Counted from the first letter of the stretch, positions 25,837-34,430 are shown. The stretch: 64,000 nucleotides of DNA from Candidatus Eiseniibacteriota bacterium (GCA_029262235.1 JAJCZU010000004.1:372001-436000), one strand, 5' to 3'. Translations and numbers: made by a program. The notes: generated from the sequence alone by a model not told the origin.

Positions 25837-26541
25837 CTACCGCCTCCTCGTTCGTGTGGCTTCGATGTAGAGCATGCCCTCGCGCAGGCCGCCGAGAAAC
25901 CCGCCGAGCACATAGGCCGCGTCGGCGATGTAGCGAATGCCGGAGAACACGATCGAGCGCACGGGTGTGCGGGGGTCGAAGCGAATCCCGAAGTACCAGC
26001 CGGCGCTGAGCAGGAAAAGTGCGCCTGCCGCGAGCATGAGCCCGCCCGCGTTCGTGATCGCCGCCGCCGCGCCGAGAAACAGCGCAAGATGCATGAAGTG
26101 GAAGCTGCTGAGGAAGATCATCCCGGGCACCGGGAACGGGATGTCGAGCACGCACGCGATGCCGAACGGGTTCGCGTTGTTCTCGGACAGGTCGTAGCGA
26201 AACATCTGCAGACGCCGGCGCGGTTCGTGCTTGCGCCAGAGATACGCGTGGCCGAGGCCGTAGTGGTACCACTGTTTCAAGAGACCGCGCAGCGTGTAGC
26301 GATGGAAGTGCGCGATGCGCGCCGTCGGTTCGAACCAGAGTTCGTAGCCCGCGCGCGCGACGCGGATGCAAAGATCCACGTCTTCGCCCGTATCGCAGCG
26401 CGTGTCGAACCCGTCGACTTTCTCGAGCGCCTCTTTTCGAAACGCCGCGTTCGCCGTCGCGAAAAACGGATGAAAGACGCCGGTTCCCTCGCGCGGCAGG
26501 TATCCTTTGCGATATCCGCACTTCGTGATGTCGATGATCAT
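25837..26541 (-). CDS. C-terminal half of a split family-2 glycosyltransferase, with membrane helices
   Basis: 234 residues from ATG 26541, whose ATGA overlaps the TGA of the upstream gene. The N-terminal third is the late half of a GT2 catalytic domain: FHPFFATANAAFRKEALEKV, DGFDTRCDTGEDVDLCIRVA with the base-providing E-D motif, and WFEPTARIAHFHRYTLRGL. Two to three hydrophobic helices follow (MIFLSSFHFMHLALFLGAAA, then GLMLAAGALFLLSAGWYFGI), as in membrane-attached GT2 enzymes. The nucleotide-binding and D-D-D parts are absent and are supplied by the overlapping upstream gene. The two products may assemble into one active enzyme. A sequencing or biological frameshift is the alternative. 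Confidence 0.75.
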   Translation of the reverse strand: MIIDITKCGYRKGYLPREGTGVFHPFFATANAAFRKEALEKVDGFDTRCDTGEDVDLCIRVARAGYELWFEPTARIAHFHRYTLRGLLKQWYHYGLGHAYLWRKHEPRRRLQMFRYDLSENNANPFGIACVLDIPFPVPGMIFLSSFHFMHLALFLGAAAAITNAGGLMLAAGALFLLSAGWYFGIRFDPRTPVRSIVFSGIRYIADAAYVLGGFLGGLREGMLYIEATRTRRR

Positions 26542-27002
26542 GCTTCGTCCTCGCCCGGGCGCCCCATCCGCATGAGTGTCTCCGCCGCGCAGAAGGACTC
26601 GATCCACGTGCCGGCACGTTCGTCGGAAAGAATCTCGCCGCCGACCGCTCCGATATGCGGATTGAGCGTGAACGGCGCGAGCATCCGCTCCACCCAGTCG
26701 GGCTCGGCCACGCAGTCGTCGTCGGTGAAGATCACGATCTCGCTCATCGCTTCCCGCCATCCGCGGTTGCGCGCGTGCGGGATCCCGGGCGTCTTCTCGA
26801 TCACCACGCGGAGCGGAAGCGAATTGCGATACCGCGCGATCGTTTCTTCGTAGCTTACGGAAGAGTTGTTGTCGACCACGAGCACCTCTTCCGGCATGCG
26901 CGTCTGCTCCACGAGCGAGGCGAGAAGCCGGTCGAGCAGCTCCGGGCGGTCCTTCGTTACGACCACCACGCTGGCGGTCGGGATTTCTGTCGGCTTGTTC
27001 AC
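26538..27002 (-). CDS. N-terminal half of a split family-2 glycosyltransferase
   Basis: 154 residues from GTG 27002, which overlaps the upstream stop as GTGA and has GGAGAGG 8 nt before it; an ATG at 27023 is open but worse placed. The sequence is the donor-binding half of a GT2 fold: SVVVVTKDRPELLDRLLASL, EVLVVDNNSS, TPGIPHARNRGWREA and the metal motif IVIFTDDDCVAEPDWVERML. It stops at GRPGEDEA, just before the acceptor-binding part, which continues in the next gene through an ATGA overlap. Full-length GT2 enzymes need both halves. Confidence 0.78.
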   Translation of the reverse strand: MNKPTEIPTASVVVVTKDRPELLDRLLASLVEQTRMPEEVLVVDNNSSVSYEETIARYRNSLPLRVVIEKTPGIPHARNRGWREAMSEIVIFTDDDCVAEPDWVERMLAPFTLNPHIGAVGGEILSDERAGTWIESFCAAETLMRMGRPGEDEA

Positions 27003-28657
27003 GAGTCGATCCTCTCCAGCCATGCGAGCGCTTCGCTCATGAGCGAAGCCACGGATGAGTTCGCGTCCTGCGCGCGATCGCCGGCACGCACTGCCGCCTC
27101 GTAGGCCGGGCCGAGCGGGCGCAGTTCCACGGGGAGCGGCATGCCCGCTGTTTTCAGCGCCTCTTCGAGCGCAGACGTCGTCATGGCGTAAACGACCTCA
27201 CCTTCGGCCGCCGTGCGGTTCAGGAGCACGAGCTGCGCCGTCTTCCAGAAGATGCGCAGAAAGTCACGATCGTTCAGTTTATAGATCGACGGCTTTTTCA
27301 CCAGTTCGTAGAACAGAAACTTCTCCTCTTCGAAAAAATGGGCGACCGGGCGCGTCCACGCCGGACGATCGTCGCGCGGTCCGTCCAGGATTTCGAAGAC
27401 ATCCGGGTTGTTGAACGGTGTGAGCACGGATTGCCAGCTCTGTTCCAGATCCTGCGTGTCGATCTGAAAGGCGGCTTCCGGTGTGCGGAGATAGACGCGA
27501 AATCGAGCGGCGAGGTCAGGAGGCAGCGTTTCGTGAAAGCGATTGAGCGCCGCGATCTGTGCGACGGTCGGCGCGTTTTCCGGATCGATCGGGATGAAAT
27601 AGCCGAATTCGTCCAGATTGAAATACGCGGCGGGCGCGAGTTTCGTCCCGCCCGATGCGCCCGGTCCCCATTCGGCCTCGAGCCAGTCATCGAGCGCCTT
27701 CCTGTGAGCCCTTTCCCGCGGCCCCCCCGCCCCCCGCGCACCAGGCGCACCAGGAACCCCGCTGTTCGCGGGAACAACTCGCTGCCCGATCGCGCGTCCG
27801 GGACAGGCATCGTGATCGATCGGCCCCGCGAAAGAATGATCGCGTCGGAGGCGCGTGTAGAAATCGTTCAGATGTCGAAACAGAAACGCGTGCGTCTCTT
27901 CGAGCACTCCCGGAATATCGCCGCGGAAGCCGCGTCCGGCCGATGCGAGCAGGCGGGCGCCCAGCTTCTGTTCGTCCGGCGGAAGGGCGGGCATCGCGTT
28001 CTCGAGCGCTTCCCCGCGGTCGAAAGTAAGATCGTCCCGCGTCAGCGCCCGATCCATCTTGAGAATCTCACTCATCGTCTTGAAGCAGAAGCTGTTGCGC
28101 GTAACGGACTCCGCGTTGTACTTCCGGTCATGGAAGAAGCGCCACGCGAAAAGCGACCACCACACTTTGACTTCGTTCGCGAACCCGCCGTACAGATCGC
28201 TCACGCCCTTCGCCGGAAGCGCGGCCACGGGATCCGCCCCGTCACGCGAGTAGAGCAGCTTCCATGTGGCCTTTCCCTCGACGAAGCGAAACCGGAAATA
28301 GTCGTTCCGTTCGTAGACGGCCAGCAGCTCCTCCTGCGTGTAGATCTCGAGCGTGCGATCGAGGAGAGTCGTGATCTCTGCCACGCGATCGTAGGAACGA
28401 CGAAGAGACCGCATCTCCTCTTCGGGGAACGGCCCGCCGATCACGGCGAAATCGATGTCGCTTACGAGTGGCACGATCTGGCCCTTGGCGCCACCACGCC
28501 GGAGATACACGGCCTCGACGTGCGGGTGACGGCGAATCGCATGAAGCGCCCACGCGGTCACGGCCCGGTAGATGCCGAGGTAAACCGCGAGAAACGGGGG
28601 GAACGAAGTCGCGAGCACGAACCTTCGAACGGCGAGTTTGAAACGCGGCGCACTCAG
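26999..28657 (-). CDS. Nucleotidyltransferase-fold protein, paralogue of the 18102-20477 N-terminal region
   Basis: 552 residues if translation starts at the CTG at 28657, which overlaps the upstream stop as CTGA and lies 6 nt after GGGAGG; the next in-frame candidate is GTG 28618, which would cut into the conserved start. RRFVLATSFPPFLAVYLGIY matches the paralogue closely. The putative active site is YLRRGGAKGQIVPLVSDIDF (G-G...D-x-D). Shared downstream blocks are EGKATWKLLY, RNSFCFKTMSEILKMDRALT and WQSVLTPFNNPDVFEIL. Unlike its paralogue it has no glycosyltransferase domain. A Gly/Ala/Pro-rich spacer occurs near residues 300-325. A role in activating or transferring a group in surface-glycan synthesis is inferred from context only. 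Confidence 0.7.
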   Translation of the reverse strand: MSAPRFKLAVRRFVLATSFPPFLAVYLGIYRAVTAWALHAIRRHPHVEAVYLRRGGAKGQIVPLVSDIDFAVIGGPFPEEEMRSLRRSYDRVAEITTLLDRTLEIYTQEELLAVYERNDYFRFRFVEGKATWKLLYSRDGADPVAALPAKGVSDLYGGFANEVKVWWSLFAWRFFHDRKYNAESVTRNSFCFKTMSEILKMDRALTRDDLTFDRGEALENAMPALPPDEQKLGARLLASAGRGFRGDIPGVLEETHAFLFRHLNDFYTRLRRDHSFAGPIDHDACPGRAIGQRVVPANSGVPGAPGARGAGGPRERAHRKALDDWLEAEWGPGASGGTKLAPAAYFNLDEFGYFIPIDPENAPTVAQIAALNRFHETLPPDLAARFRVYLRTPEAAFQIDTQDLEQSWQSVLTPFNNPDVFEILDGPRDDRPAWTRPVAHFFEEEKFLFYELVKKPSIYKLNDRDFLRIFWKTAQLVLLNRTAAEGEVVYAMTTSALEEALKTAGMPLPVELRPLGPAYEAAVRAGDRAQDANSSVASLMSEALAWLERIDS

Positions 28658-29871
28658 CGTCCGCCTCCCGCGTTCCGGTTGCCGGCTGCGACTGCGTGTT
28701 CCGCCAGGACCTTTTCGTAAACCGCCTCCGTACCGATCGCCGTCTGCTCCCACGTCGACTTTTCGAGTACCAGCGCGCGTGCGCGCGCACCGAGTTCCGC
28801 TCCGAGCTTCGGCTTCGCGAGAAGGTCGAGCATCGCGTTCGTGAAGCCGGGAATGTCGTGGTCTTCCACAATCCAGCCGTTCCTGCCGTGATCGATATTT
28901 CTGGCGGATCCGGCGAACGAAAGCACGGGCAGACCCCCCGCCATGTAGTTCAGGAGCTTCTGGGGAATGCCGTCGCACTCGGTGCGCGGATTCACGGCGA
29001 GATGGGCGCGACCGAACTCTTCGGGAAGGCGTTCGAAACCGCCGGGAACCACTTCGATCCGGTCACGGATTCCGAGCGCGCGTGCGAGCTCCTCGTAGGC
29101 ATCGAAGCGGGATCCTGTCACCAGCACGAGCTTCAGGTCGTGCCGTTTCCTGCATGCCCCACTGAACGCGTGAAGCAGCAGTTCGATCCCCTGGTATGCC
29201 GACAGATTCCCCGCGTAGATCACGCGGCGTTCGGCGCTGTCGTCCTGCCACCGGCTCCCGTTCATCGCGGACCCGAAATGGGCGGCTTCGACGCCGTTCT
29301 GCACTTTGCTCACGCGATCCGGCGAAAGACCGGCGTGGCGCACGAGATGCGAGCGGATCTGTTCGGTTACCGCGATCACATGTTCGGCTTTGCGGGGAAG
29401 CCAGCTGTCGATTTTACGCCCGATGCCGCGCTTCCAGCTCGCGGGAAGGCCGAGCTTGTAAAACGGCAACTCGGACTCGAGAAGCGTGTGTGCGTCGTAG
29501 ACGATCGGATGCTTCGTAGCGCGTCGTGCCGCGGCGGCCACGAGGAGTCCTTCATAATGATGGGCGTGAATCAGATCGATGTCGTGTTCGCGCACGACCG
29601 CCCGCAGCTTGCGCGCAAGGAGCGGATCGATCAGCAGCAGTTTCTGATATGTGGGGCCGGGCGAAAGCTTGCGATACGTTTTCACATCCCCGATCCGATG
29701 CACGGGAAACGGCGTCGGTTCGTTCATGTCGCCGTGGTGGTACGTTACGACATGCACTTCGTTTCCGCGCGCGATCAGTGCCTCGGTCATGCGCAGAATA
29801 CGCACGGGCGTCCCGCGCTGGTACGGGAAGGGACACGCGGCGACCATCGCGATCTTGTACGTCCGGCTCAT
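28654..29871 (-). CDS. Family-4 glycosyltransferase (GT-B, glycosyl_transf_4/1)
   Basis: 405 residues from ATG 29871, overlapping the upstream stop as ATGA. The GT-B fold has an N-terminal acceptor domain (KIAMVAACPFPYQRGTPVRI, then EHDIDLIHAHHYEGLLVAAA) and a C-terminal donor domain with RRVIYAGNLSAYQGIELLLH and the retaining E-x7-E-like region ECDGIPQKLLNYMAGGLPVL. It probably transfers a sugar from a nucleotide-sugar donor to a lipid-linked glycan at the inner face of the membrane. It is embedded in the overlapping operon between an HprK-like kinase and the nucleotidyltransferase-fold protein. Confidence 0.88.
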   Translation of the reverse strand: MSRTYKIAMVAACPFPYQRGTPVRILRMTEALIARGNEVHVVTYHHGDMNEPTPFPVHRIGDVKTYRKLSPGPTYQKLLLIDPLLARKLRAVVREHDIDLIHAHHYEGLLVAAAARRATKHPIVYDAHTLLESELPFYKLGLPASWKRGIGRKIDSWLPRKAEHVIAVTEQIRSHLVRHAGLSPDRVSKVQNGVEAAHFGSAMNGSRWQDDSAERRVIYAGNLSAYQGIELLLHAFSGACRKRHDLKLVLVTGSRFDAYEELARALGIRDRIEVVPGGFERLPEEFGRAHLAVNPRTECDGIPQKLLNYMAGGLPVLSFAGSARNIDHGRNGWIVEDHDIPGFTNAMLDLLAKPKLGAELGARARALVLEKSTWEQTAIGTEAVYEKVLAEHAVAAGNRNAGGGR

Positions 29872-30917
29872 GACGACGCCTTTCCGTACCGCGCGCGCAG
29901 GAACTGCGCGACCTCGTCGGCGTTGCAATCGATGTCCGTGCCGAGCAGGAGTTCGTATGTCTCGCTTCTGCGAATGAGACGGAGCGACGCGACGAAGCGC
30001 GACCAGTGAATCGGAATCTGCCGGAACGGGTCGCCGAGGTCGAAGCGAATCACGTACTCGAGAAGCTGCGGCAGCCCCGATCCCGCCACGCAGAGCTGAA
30101 AGAGCGTGCGAAACGCCTTCATGCGTGAGATCGGCACGATCTTCGGTTTCTCCTGCTCGGTCCTTCGGCCGATGAACAGAACGCCCGGTGTGGTTTCGCC
30201 CGCGATGCGATCCTGGAAGTAACGCGTGTCGATCAGTGTCTTCGGTCCGTACCGCCTGCGCTGAAACGGCTTCGTAAACGACGCCGGGATCTTGTGCGGG
30301 AAGCCGGGAAGCACGCCGATTCGAATGGGCATCGGCAGAAGGGTGCCGCTGCGCGTCACGAGGGGTATCTCTTCGGAGAGCAGCTCGAAGCCGTCCCGCT
30401 CCATCAGCGAAAGGGCCAGAGTCGTTTTTCCGCCCCCCATGTTCATAAGGCAGAGCGCCGCGCGTCCTTCGTGTGCGACTCCCATCGCGTGAATGCGATG
30501 AATCCCTTTTGCGTCGAGAAGCGCGCCGGCCCGTGTCACGATCATGAGATACGCTTTCTCGTACAGGAGGTCGCGGTCGCGTGTGTGGATCCCGGCATGC
30601 CCGCTCCTCGGATCGAAAATGACGAGCACTTCGCGCCGGGAGTCGTAGTAGAGCACGCCGCCGATCCTGTAAACGTCGGCATCTTTCGTTCGCCAGATAC
30701 GTTTTCGTCCGGCGATCGAATCCCAGGGCGGCTCACTATAATGGAGACGAACCGTGGCATCGGGCGCCGCGCCCCTCGCATCCGGCGCCTCATCCGGCCC
30801 CGCACCCGGCGCATCGAGAAACAGCGAAAAGTCGGTCTCCACGAAACGCATCGCTTCCTCGTCTTCGGATTCCACACGAATGCGGGCACCGTGAAATGTG
30901 AAGTCGAGCGCCGTCAT
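29868..30917 (-). CDS. HprK-like (HPr kinase-type) P-loop protein
   Basis: 349 residues, ATG 30917 overlapping the upstream stop as ATGA. The N-terminal 100 residues are mixed and include an Ala/Pro/Asp-rich insert (about 37-55). The C-terminal domain holds a Walker A loop, MNMGGGKTTLALSLMERDG (160-166 core), followed by FELLSEEIPLV with the acidic residues at the position used by HPr kinases. Such stand-alone HprK C-domain homologues are common in exopolysaccharide loci of many phyla and do not act on HPr; their substrates are not settled. Context suggests phosphorylation of a sugar, lipid or protein in glycan assembly. Confidence 0.75.
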   Translation of the reverse strand: MTALDFTFHGARIRVESEDEEAMRFVETDFSLFLDAPGAGPDEAPDARGAAPDATVRLHYSEPPWDSIAGRKRIWRTKDADVYRIGGVLYYDSRREVLVIFDPRSGHAGIHTRDRDLLYEKAYLMIVTRAGALLDAKGIHRIHAMGVAHEGRAALCLMNMGGGKTTLALSLMERDGFELLSEEIPLVTRSGTLLPMPIRIGVLPGFPHKIPASFTKPFQRRRYGPKTLIDTRYFQDRIAGETTPGVLFIGRRTEQEKPKIVPISRMKAFRTLFQLCVAGSGLPQLLEYVIRFDLGDPFRQIPIHWSRFVASLRLIRRSETYELLLGTDIDCNADEVAQFLRARYGKASS

Positions 30918-32470
30918 CGGGGGAGCGCGCTTTCACTTCCGGTCGTGTCCGCCATGCCGGTCGTGCCGGTGGCACTCGTCATGCCGGTCGCGTCCTGCTT
31001 TCGCTCATACAATCTCGCGTCGATCGAAACGGTCTTGCCCATCGCCGTGTTCACGGTATCCCATCGCTTTTCGAATACTACGTCGCGGTTGTTCGCGAGC
31101 ACATCCCGGATTTCACCCTTCGGATCGCGCGAGTACGACTCGACGTACCATACCCGTGTCTCCGTCACTACAGCCGTTCCGAGCGAATCGAGAAGATCCG
31201 TGAAGTAGAACGTGCCGGTGGGCGGAAACAGGGCGAGTCGGGGCGGATCACCCGGCCAGTAGTGGAGGAACGGGGTTCTTGCAACACTGCTGTGCAGGAT
31301 CATCAGGTCGCCCGGCTCGTACCGCTCGCCGATCGTGGCTGTCGCTTCCCGCCAGGGCGCCCGGTTTTCGGTCGTGTAGTACGTCCGAAGATCCGCAGCC
31401 GCGAGAAGCAGGACCACCGCGACCGCCGCTGCGCGGATACGGGGCGAGGGGAGCAGGCGGATACCCCACGCGACGAGAATGTAGAACGCCAGGGAGGACC
31501 CGATCGTATAGCGCGTGATGAATGCCTGGGGCATGAAAAGATGCGCTCCCACGAACGGCACGATGATCGGGACGAACAGCCAGAGCAGCAGCAGGAATAC
31601 CCTGCGATCGAAGCGTGTCAGAACGGGAACTGCGGCGAGCAGTCCGTAAAGCACGAACTGAACGTGCGTGCCCGAATAGGTGATGAACGGGCCGATCAGT
31701 TTTCTGAGAGCAGGCGGCGGATAGTCCGGTCGTTTGGATTCGTGCGTCTGGACGTCGTGCACGAGCTGTCCGATCCAGGGAAAGAACAGGGCGACGATCA
31801 TCGCCTGCAGCAGGAACCAGTGAACGAGTCCGGCTGCCGGACGATCCGCCGCAGTGCCGTTCGGATCGTCGTTCGATCTCCCCGCACGCTCGATCAGTCG
31901 CGCGCCGCCGAAGTACATCGTGAGAAAGTACGCGTTCTGAGCGAAGATCACGAAGATCCCGTAGAAATGAGTGTAGAGCGCACCGACGTTCGCGAGAACG
32001 AGGAACGCCGAGTTCAGGACCGTCGGCTTTTCCATGAAGCGGACGAACGCGAGCAGCGTCAGCGCGACCATCAGCGCGAGCAGCGAATACGGCCGCGCGT
32101 CCTGTGCGTAGTGAATCTGGAAGACCGCAACCGCAAGGATCAAAGTCGTAAGGAGCGCCGTAGATCGATCGGTCAGGCGCCGCGTGGCGAAGAAAGCCGT
32201 GCCGAGCGCAAGCATGCTGAAGAGGAACGAAGGGAAGCGTAGCGCGAACTCGGAAGAACCGAAGGTCCCCGCCCACATGTGAGCGATCATGAAGTAAAGA
32301 GGCGTGTGGTTCCAGTTCGACGCGATCATGTCGTCGATCGTCATGTGAACGAGATCATACGTAGAGACTTCATCGAGCCAGAAGCTCTCGAGGCCGAGGT
32401 GATACAGGCGAAGGCCCGCCGCGAGAGCGAGAATGAGGACGAAGATCGCGATTCCGCGTGCGCTTTTCAT
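30914..32470 (-). CDS. Membrane glycosyltransferase, GT39/ArnT-like (PMT_2)
   Basis: 518 residues from ATG 32470, overlapping the upstream stop as ATGA. The N-terminal helix is followed by the hallmark first loop HLGLESFWLDEVSTYDL with D33-E34, the catalytic-type Asp-Glu pair of GT-C enzymes using polyprenyl-phosphate sugars. A second family block is YAQDARPYSLLALMVALTLL. Nine to eleven membrane helices are visible, then a C-terminal periplasmic domain of about 130 residues ending in a Met/Thr/Gly-rich repeat tail (TGMTSATGTTGMADTTG). It should transfer a sugar from a lipid carrier on the periplasmic side of the membrane. Confidence 0.85.
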   Translation of the reverse strand: MKSARGIAIFVLILALAAGLRLYHLGLESFWLDEVSTYDLVHMTIDDMIASNWNHTPLYFMIAHMWAGTFGSSEFALRFPSFLFSMLALGTAFFATRRLTDRSTALLTTLILAVAVFQIHYAQDARPYSLLALMVALTLLAFVRFMEKPTVLNSAFLVLANVGALYTHFYGIFVIFAQNAYFLTMYFGGARLIERAGRSNDDPNGTAADRPAAGLVHWFLLQAMIVALFFPWIGQLVHDVQTHESKRPDYPPPALRKLIGPFITYSGTHVQFVLYGLLAAVPVLTRFDRRVFLLLLWLFVPIIVPFVGAHLFMPQAFITRYTIGSSLAFYILVAWGIRLLPSPRIRAAAVAVVLLLAAADLRTYYTTENRAPWREATATIGERYEPGDLMILHSSVARTPFLHYWPGDPPRLALFPPTGTFYFTDLLDSLGTAVVTETRVWYVESYSRDPKGEIRDVLANNRDVVFEKRWDTVNTAMGKTVSIDARLYERKQDATGMTSATGTTGMADTTGSESALPR

Positions 32471-33597
32471 CGGGCGCCTTTCGGAAGCAGGCGGACGACG
32501 AGCGCCCACCAGAAGTTCGTGGCGCCGTTCAGCACGGCCAGTCCGGCACGCGTAATCGCGCCGGCGGCAAGTTCGGGCGTGAAAGGCACGGGCCCGCTTG
32601 CGAGAATGTCGCGGTCCGGTACGCGCCTCGCATTCTGCGCGGCGCGCCGTTTCGCGAATACTTCGCCCGCATGTGCGATCATCCAGCCCGCCGCGCGAAG
32701 CCATTCGCCCAGCCATCCCTTCGCGATCGCGCCGGCGAACTGAAACGCTTCGAAGAGCAGCAGGGCCGGGGCGAGCAGCATGAGCGTCGCCGCCTGGTAG
32801 TGAATCAGCAGAATCTGCCACCGGTTCCGGATCGTGCAGAAGACGCGGCGCTTCGTGTGGACGCCGGTGCGGCGCAGCGAAAGTCCTTTCGTGCCTTCGC
32901 GATGAAGCGCGTGCGCGGCGGGAACGCTGAGAACGCGATGCCCTTGCGCCCGCGCTCGTATGCCCGTTTCGAGATCCTCGAGATAGATGAAGAACGATTC
33001 GTCGAACGGATTCCCGCACGGCCAGCGCGTCCGGTCGATCATGTAGCAGGCCGTGACAACGGCCCCGATCGCGCGCGTTTCCGTCGGAGCGCCCGCAAGC
33101 GCCCGGCGTTCGTTGTGCAGGGCCATGAGTCCCAGAAAGTGGCAGTGTGCGCCGTCGTACTGGATCGTGTCGGGGCTCGTCGCGTAGAGAATGCGCGGCA
33201 TGGCGAGAACAGCCGCCGGGTCGCGGTCGAGCGCCTCGTTCAGCAGGCGAAAGCAGCCCGGTGCGGGGATTACGTCGTTGTCGATCATCGCCACGCGCCC
33301 GCTGCTGGCGTTTCGAAGCGCGGCGTTCCGGGCGGCGGCAGGGCCGTGGTTCTCTTCGAGTTTCACGATACGGACCGAGGGGAAATGGCGTGTGACAATC
33401 GCAACACTGGCGTCCGTCGATCCGTTGTCGACGAGTACGACTTCGCCGTAGTAGTCACTGTCGTCCCCTTCGAGAACGGACGAAATCACGTCTTTCAGAA
33501 ACTCTTCACCATTATAGTTGATGATACAGAGGCTCGGCTTTTCCGCGGGGTTGCGCGTTGCCGCGCCGCTCTCGTGCATGGAATCGGTCATCGGCAT
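32467..33597 (-). CDS. Family-2 glycosyltransferase with C-terminal membrane region
   Basis: 376 residues from ATG 33597, with GGAGG 11 nt upstream (ATG 33591 is also possible). The GT2 fold has SLCIINYNGEEFLKDVISSV, EVVLVDNGSTDASV, MIDNDVIPAPGCFRLL for the metal site and ESFFIYLEDLETGIRARAQG for the E-D motif, like rhamnosyltransferase-type enzymes. A hydrophobic segment around 260-290 (LLIHYQAATLMLLAPALLLF) suggests membrane attachment. It begins 5 bp after the SDR gene stop and overlaps the GT39 gene by 4 bp, so it is co-translated with both. Confidence 0.88.
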   Translation of the reverse strand: MPMTDSMHESGAATRNPAEKPSLCIINYNGEEFLKDVISSVLEGDDSDYYGEVVLVDNGSTDASVAIVTRHFPSVRIVKLEENHGPAAARNAALRNASSGRVAMIDNDVIPAPGCFRLLNEALDRDPAAVLAMPRILYATSPDTIQYDGAHCHFLGLMALHNERRALAGAPTETRAIGAVVTACYMIDRTRWPCGNPFDESFFIYLEDLETGIRARAQGHRVLSVPAAHALHREGTKGLSLRRTGVHTKRRVFCTIRNRWQILLIHYQAATLMLLAPALLLFEAFQFAGAIAKGWLGEWLRAAGWMIAHAGEVFAKRRAAQNARRVPDRDILASGPVPFTPELAAGAITRAGLAVLNGATNFWWALVVRLLPKGAR

Positions 33598-33602
33598 TCC
33601 GA

Positions 33603-34430
33603 TCAGCGCCTCCGGCCGTTCGTATCATCAAGGTGATTGTAGAGCGAGAGACCGGAATCGATCGTGAGCATGCTTCCTGTCGTGTATTTCGAATAATGAT
33701 CGGAAGCGAGATACACCGCGGCTCGCCCGATGTACTCCGGCGGGATGCTGGTTCCATGCAGCGGGGTGTGTCTGTGCGGAACCGGCTTGCCCTTTTGCGA
33801 GTTTTCGACATAGCCCGGCGCGATTCCGTTGACGCGGATCCCGTCCCCGGCATACTCGACGGCCATCTCCTTTACGAGCATCCCGATCGCCGCCTTCGAC
33901 GCGCTGTAACTCGGAATTCTACGTACGCGCCACTGATGAATCGAGCTCAGAAAGAGGAGCGAACCAGTAGATTTCGCTTTCCGAAGTCGTTTCGCGAACG
34001 CCGCACAGAGACTCAGCGATCCGAATACGTTCGTATCGAACATTTTCTGCCAGCGTGCACGATCGAATCGCTGTTCGCCCGATTCGTCCGGCTCGGTGGA
34101 GCCTACATTGTTGACGAGTATGTCGATCGGCGCTCTTCGATTCGCGATCGTGCGGGACAGCTTTTGACACTCTTCCTCCTGCGCCAGATCGAGAACGAAC
34201 GCCTGCGCTCCCGGTGTGATCGCGGCGAGTTCCGACTCCACTTGCTCCGCGCGGCCCGCGTCGATATCCGCGATGAGAACGACCGCGCCTTCGCGCGCCA
34301 TCTCGAGCGCGATCGCTCGCCCGATATTCCGTCCGCCGCCTGTCACGAGCGCCGTTTGCCCTGCAAGGAGCCCGCTGCCCGCGCGACTACCGGAACTGTC
34401 TCTTTCCTTCCGAAACCCGCGTCCGATCAT
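33603..34430 (-). CDS. Short-chain dehydrogenase/reductase
   Basis: 275 residues from ATG 34430, overlapping the upstream stop as ATGA. A 20-residue polar leader precedes the Rossmann fold: cofactor loop TGGGRNIG (30-37), the NNVG motif (107-110), and the catalytic S163, Y175 and K179 (LSSIHQ...YSASK). GYVENS and GSMLTIDSG close the substrate pocket. The N in place of the usual G in T-G-x-x-x-G-x-G is a small variation. It presumably oxidises or reduces a sugar-related alcohol or ketone for the glycan pathway; the substrate is unknown. Confidence 0.88.
   Translation of the reverse strand: MIGRGFRKERDSSGSRAGSGLLAGQTALVTGGGRNIGRAIALEMAREGAVVLIADIDAGRAEQVESELAAITPGAQAFVLDLAQEEECQKLSRTIANRRAPIDILVNNVGSTEPDESGEQRFDRARWQKMFDTNVFGSLSLCAAFAKRLRKAKSTGSLLFLSSIHQWRVRRIPSYSASKAAIGMLVKEMAVEYAGDGIRVNGIAPGYVENSQKGKPVPHRHTPLHGTSIPPEYIGRAAVYLASDHYSKYTTGSMLTIDSGLSLYNHLDDTNGRRR

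Noticed and set aside
24483-26009. A 508-codon plus-strand frame
   Set aside because: It lies antisense to the Gfo/Idh/MocA, SMP-30 and split GT2 genes and its translation shows no family features.
26541-27023. ATG at 27023 as the start of the GT2 N-terminal half
   Set aside because: GTG 27002 has GGAGAGG at proper spacing and forms the GTGA overlap used throughout the operon, so it was preferred.
27338-28720. A 460-codon plus-strand frame
   Set aside because: Antisense to the nucleotidyltransferase-fold gene, with Arg/Glu-rich composition typical of shadows.
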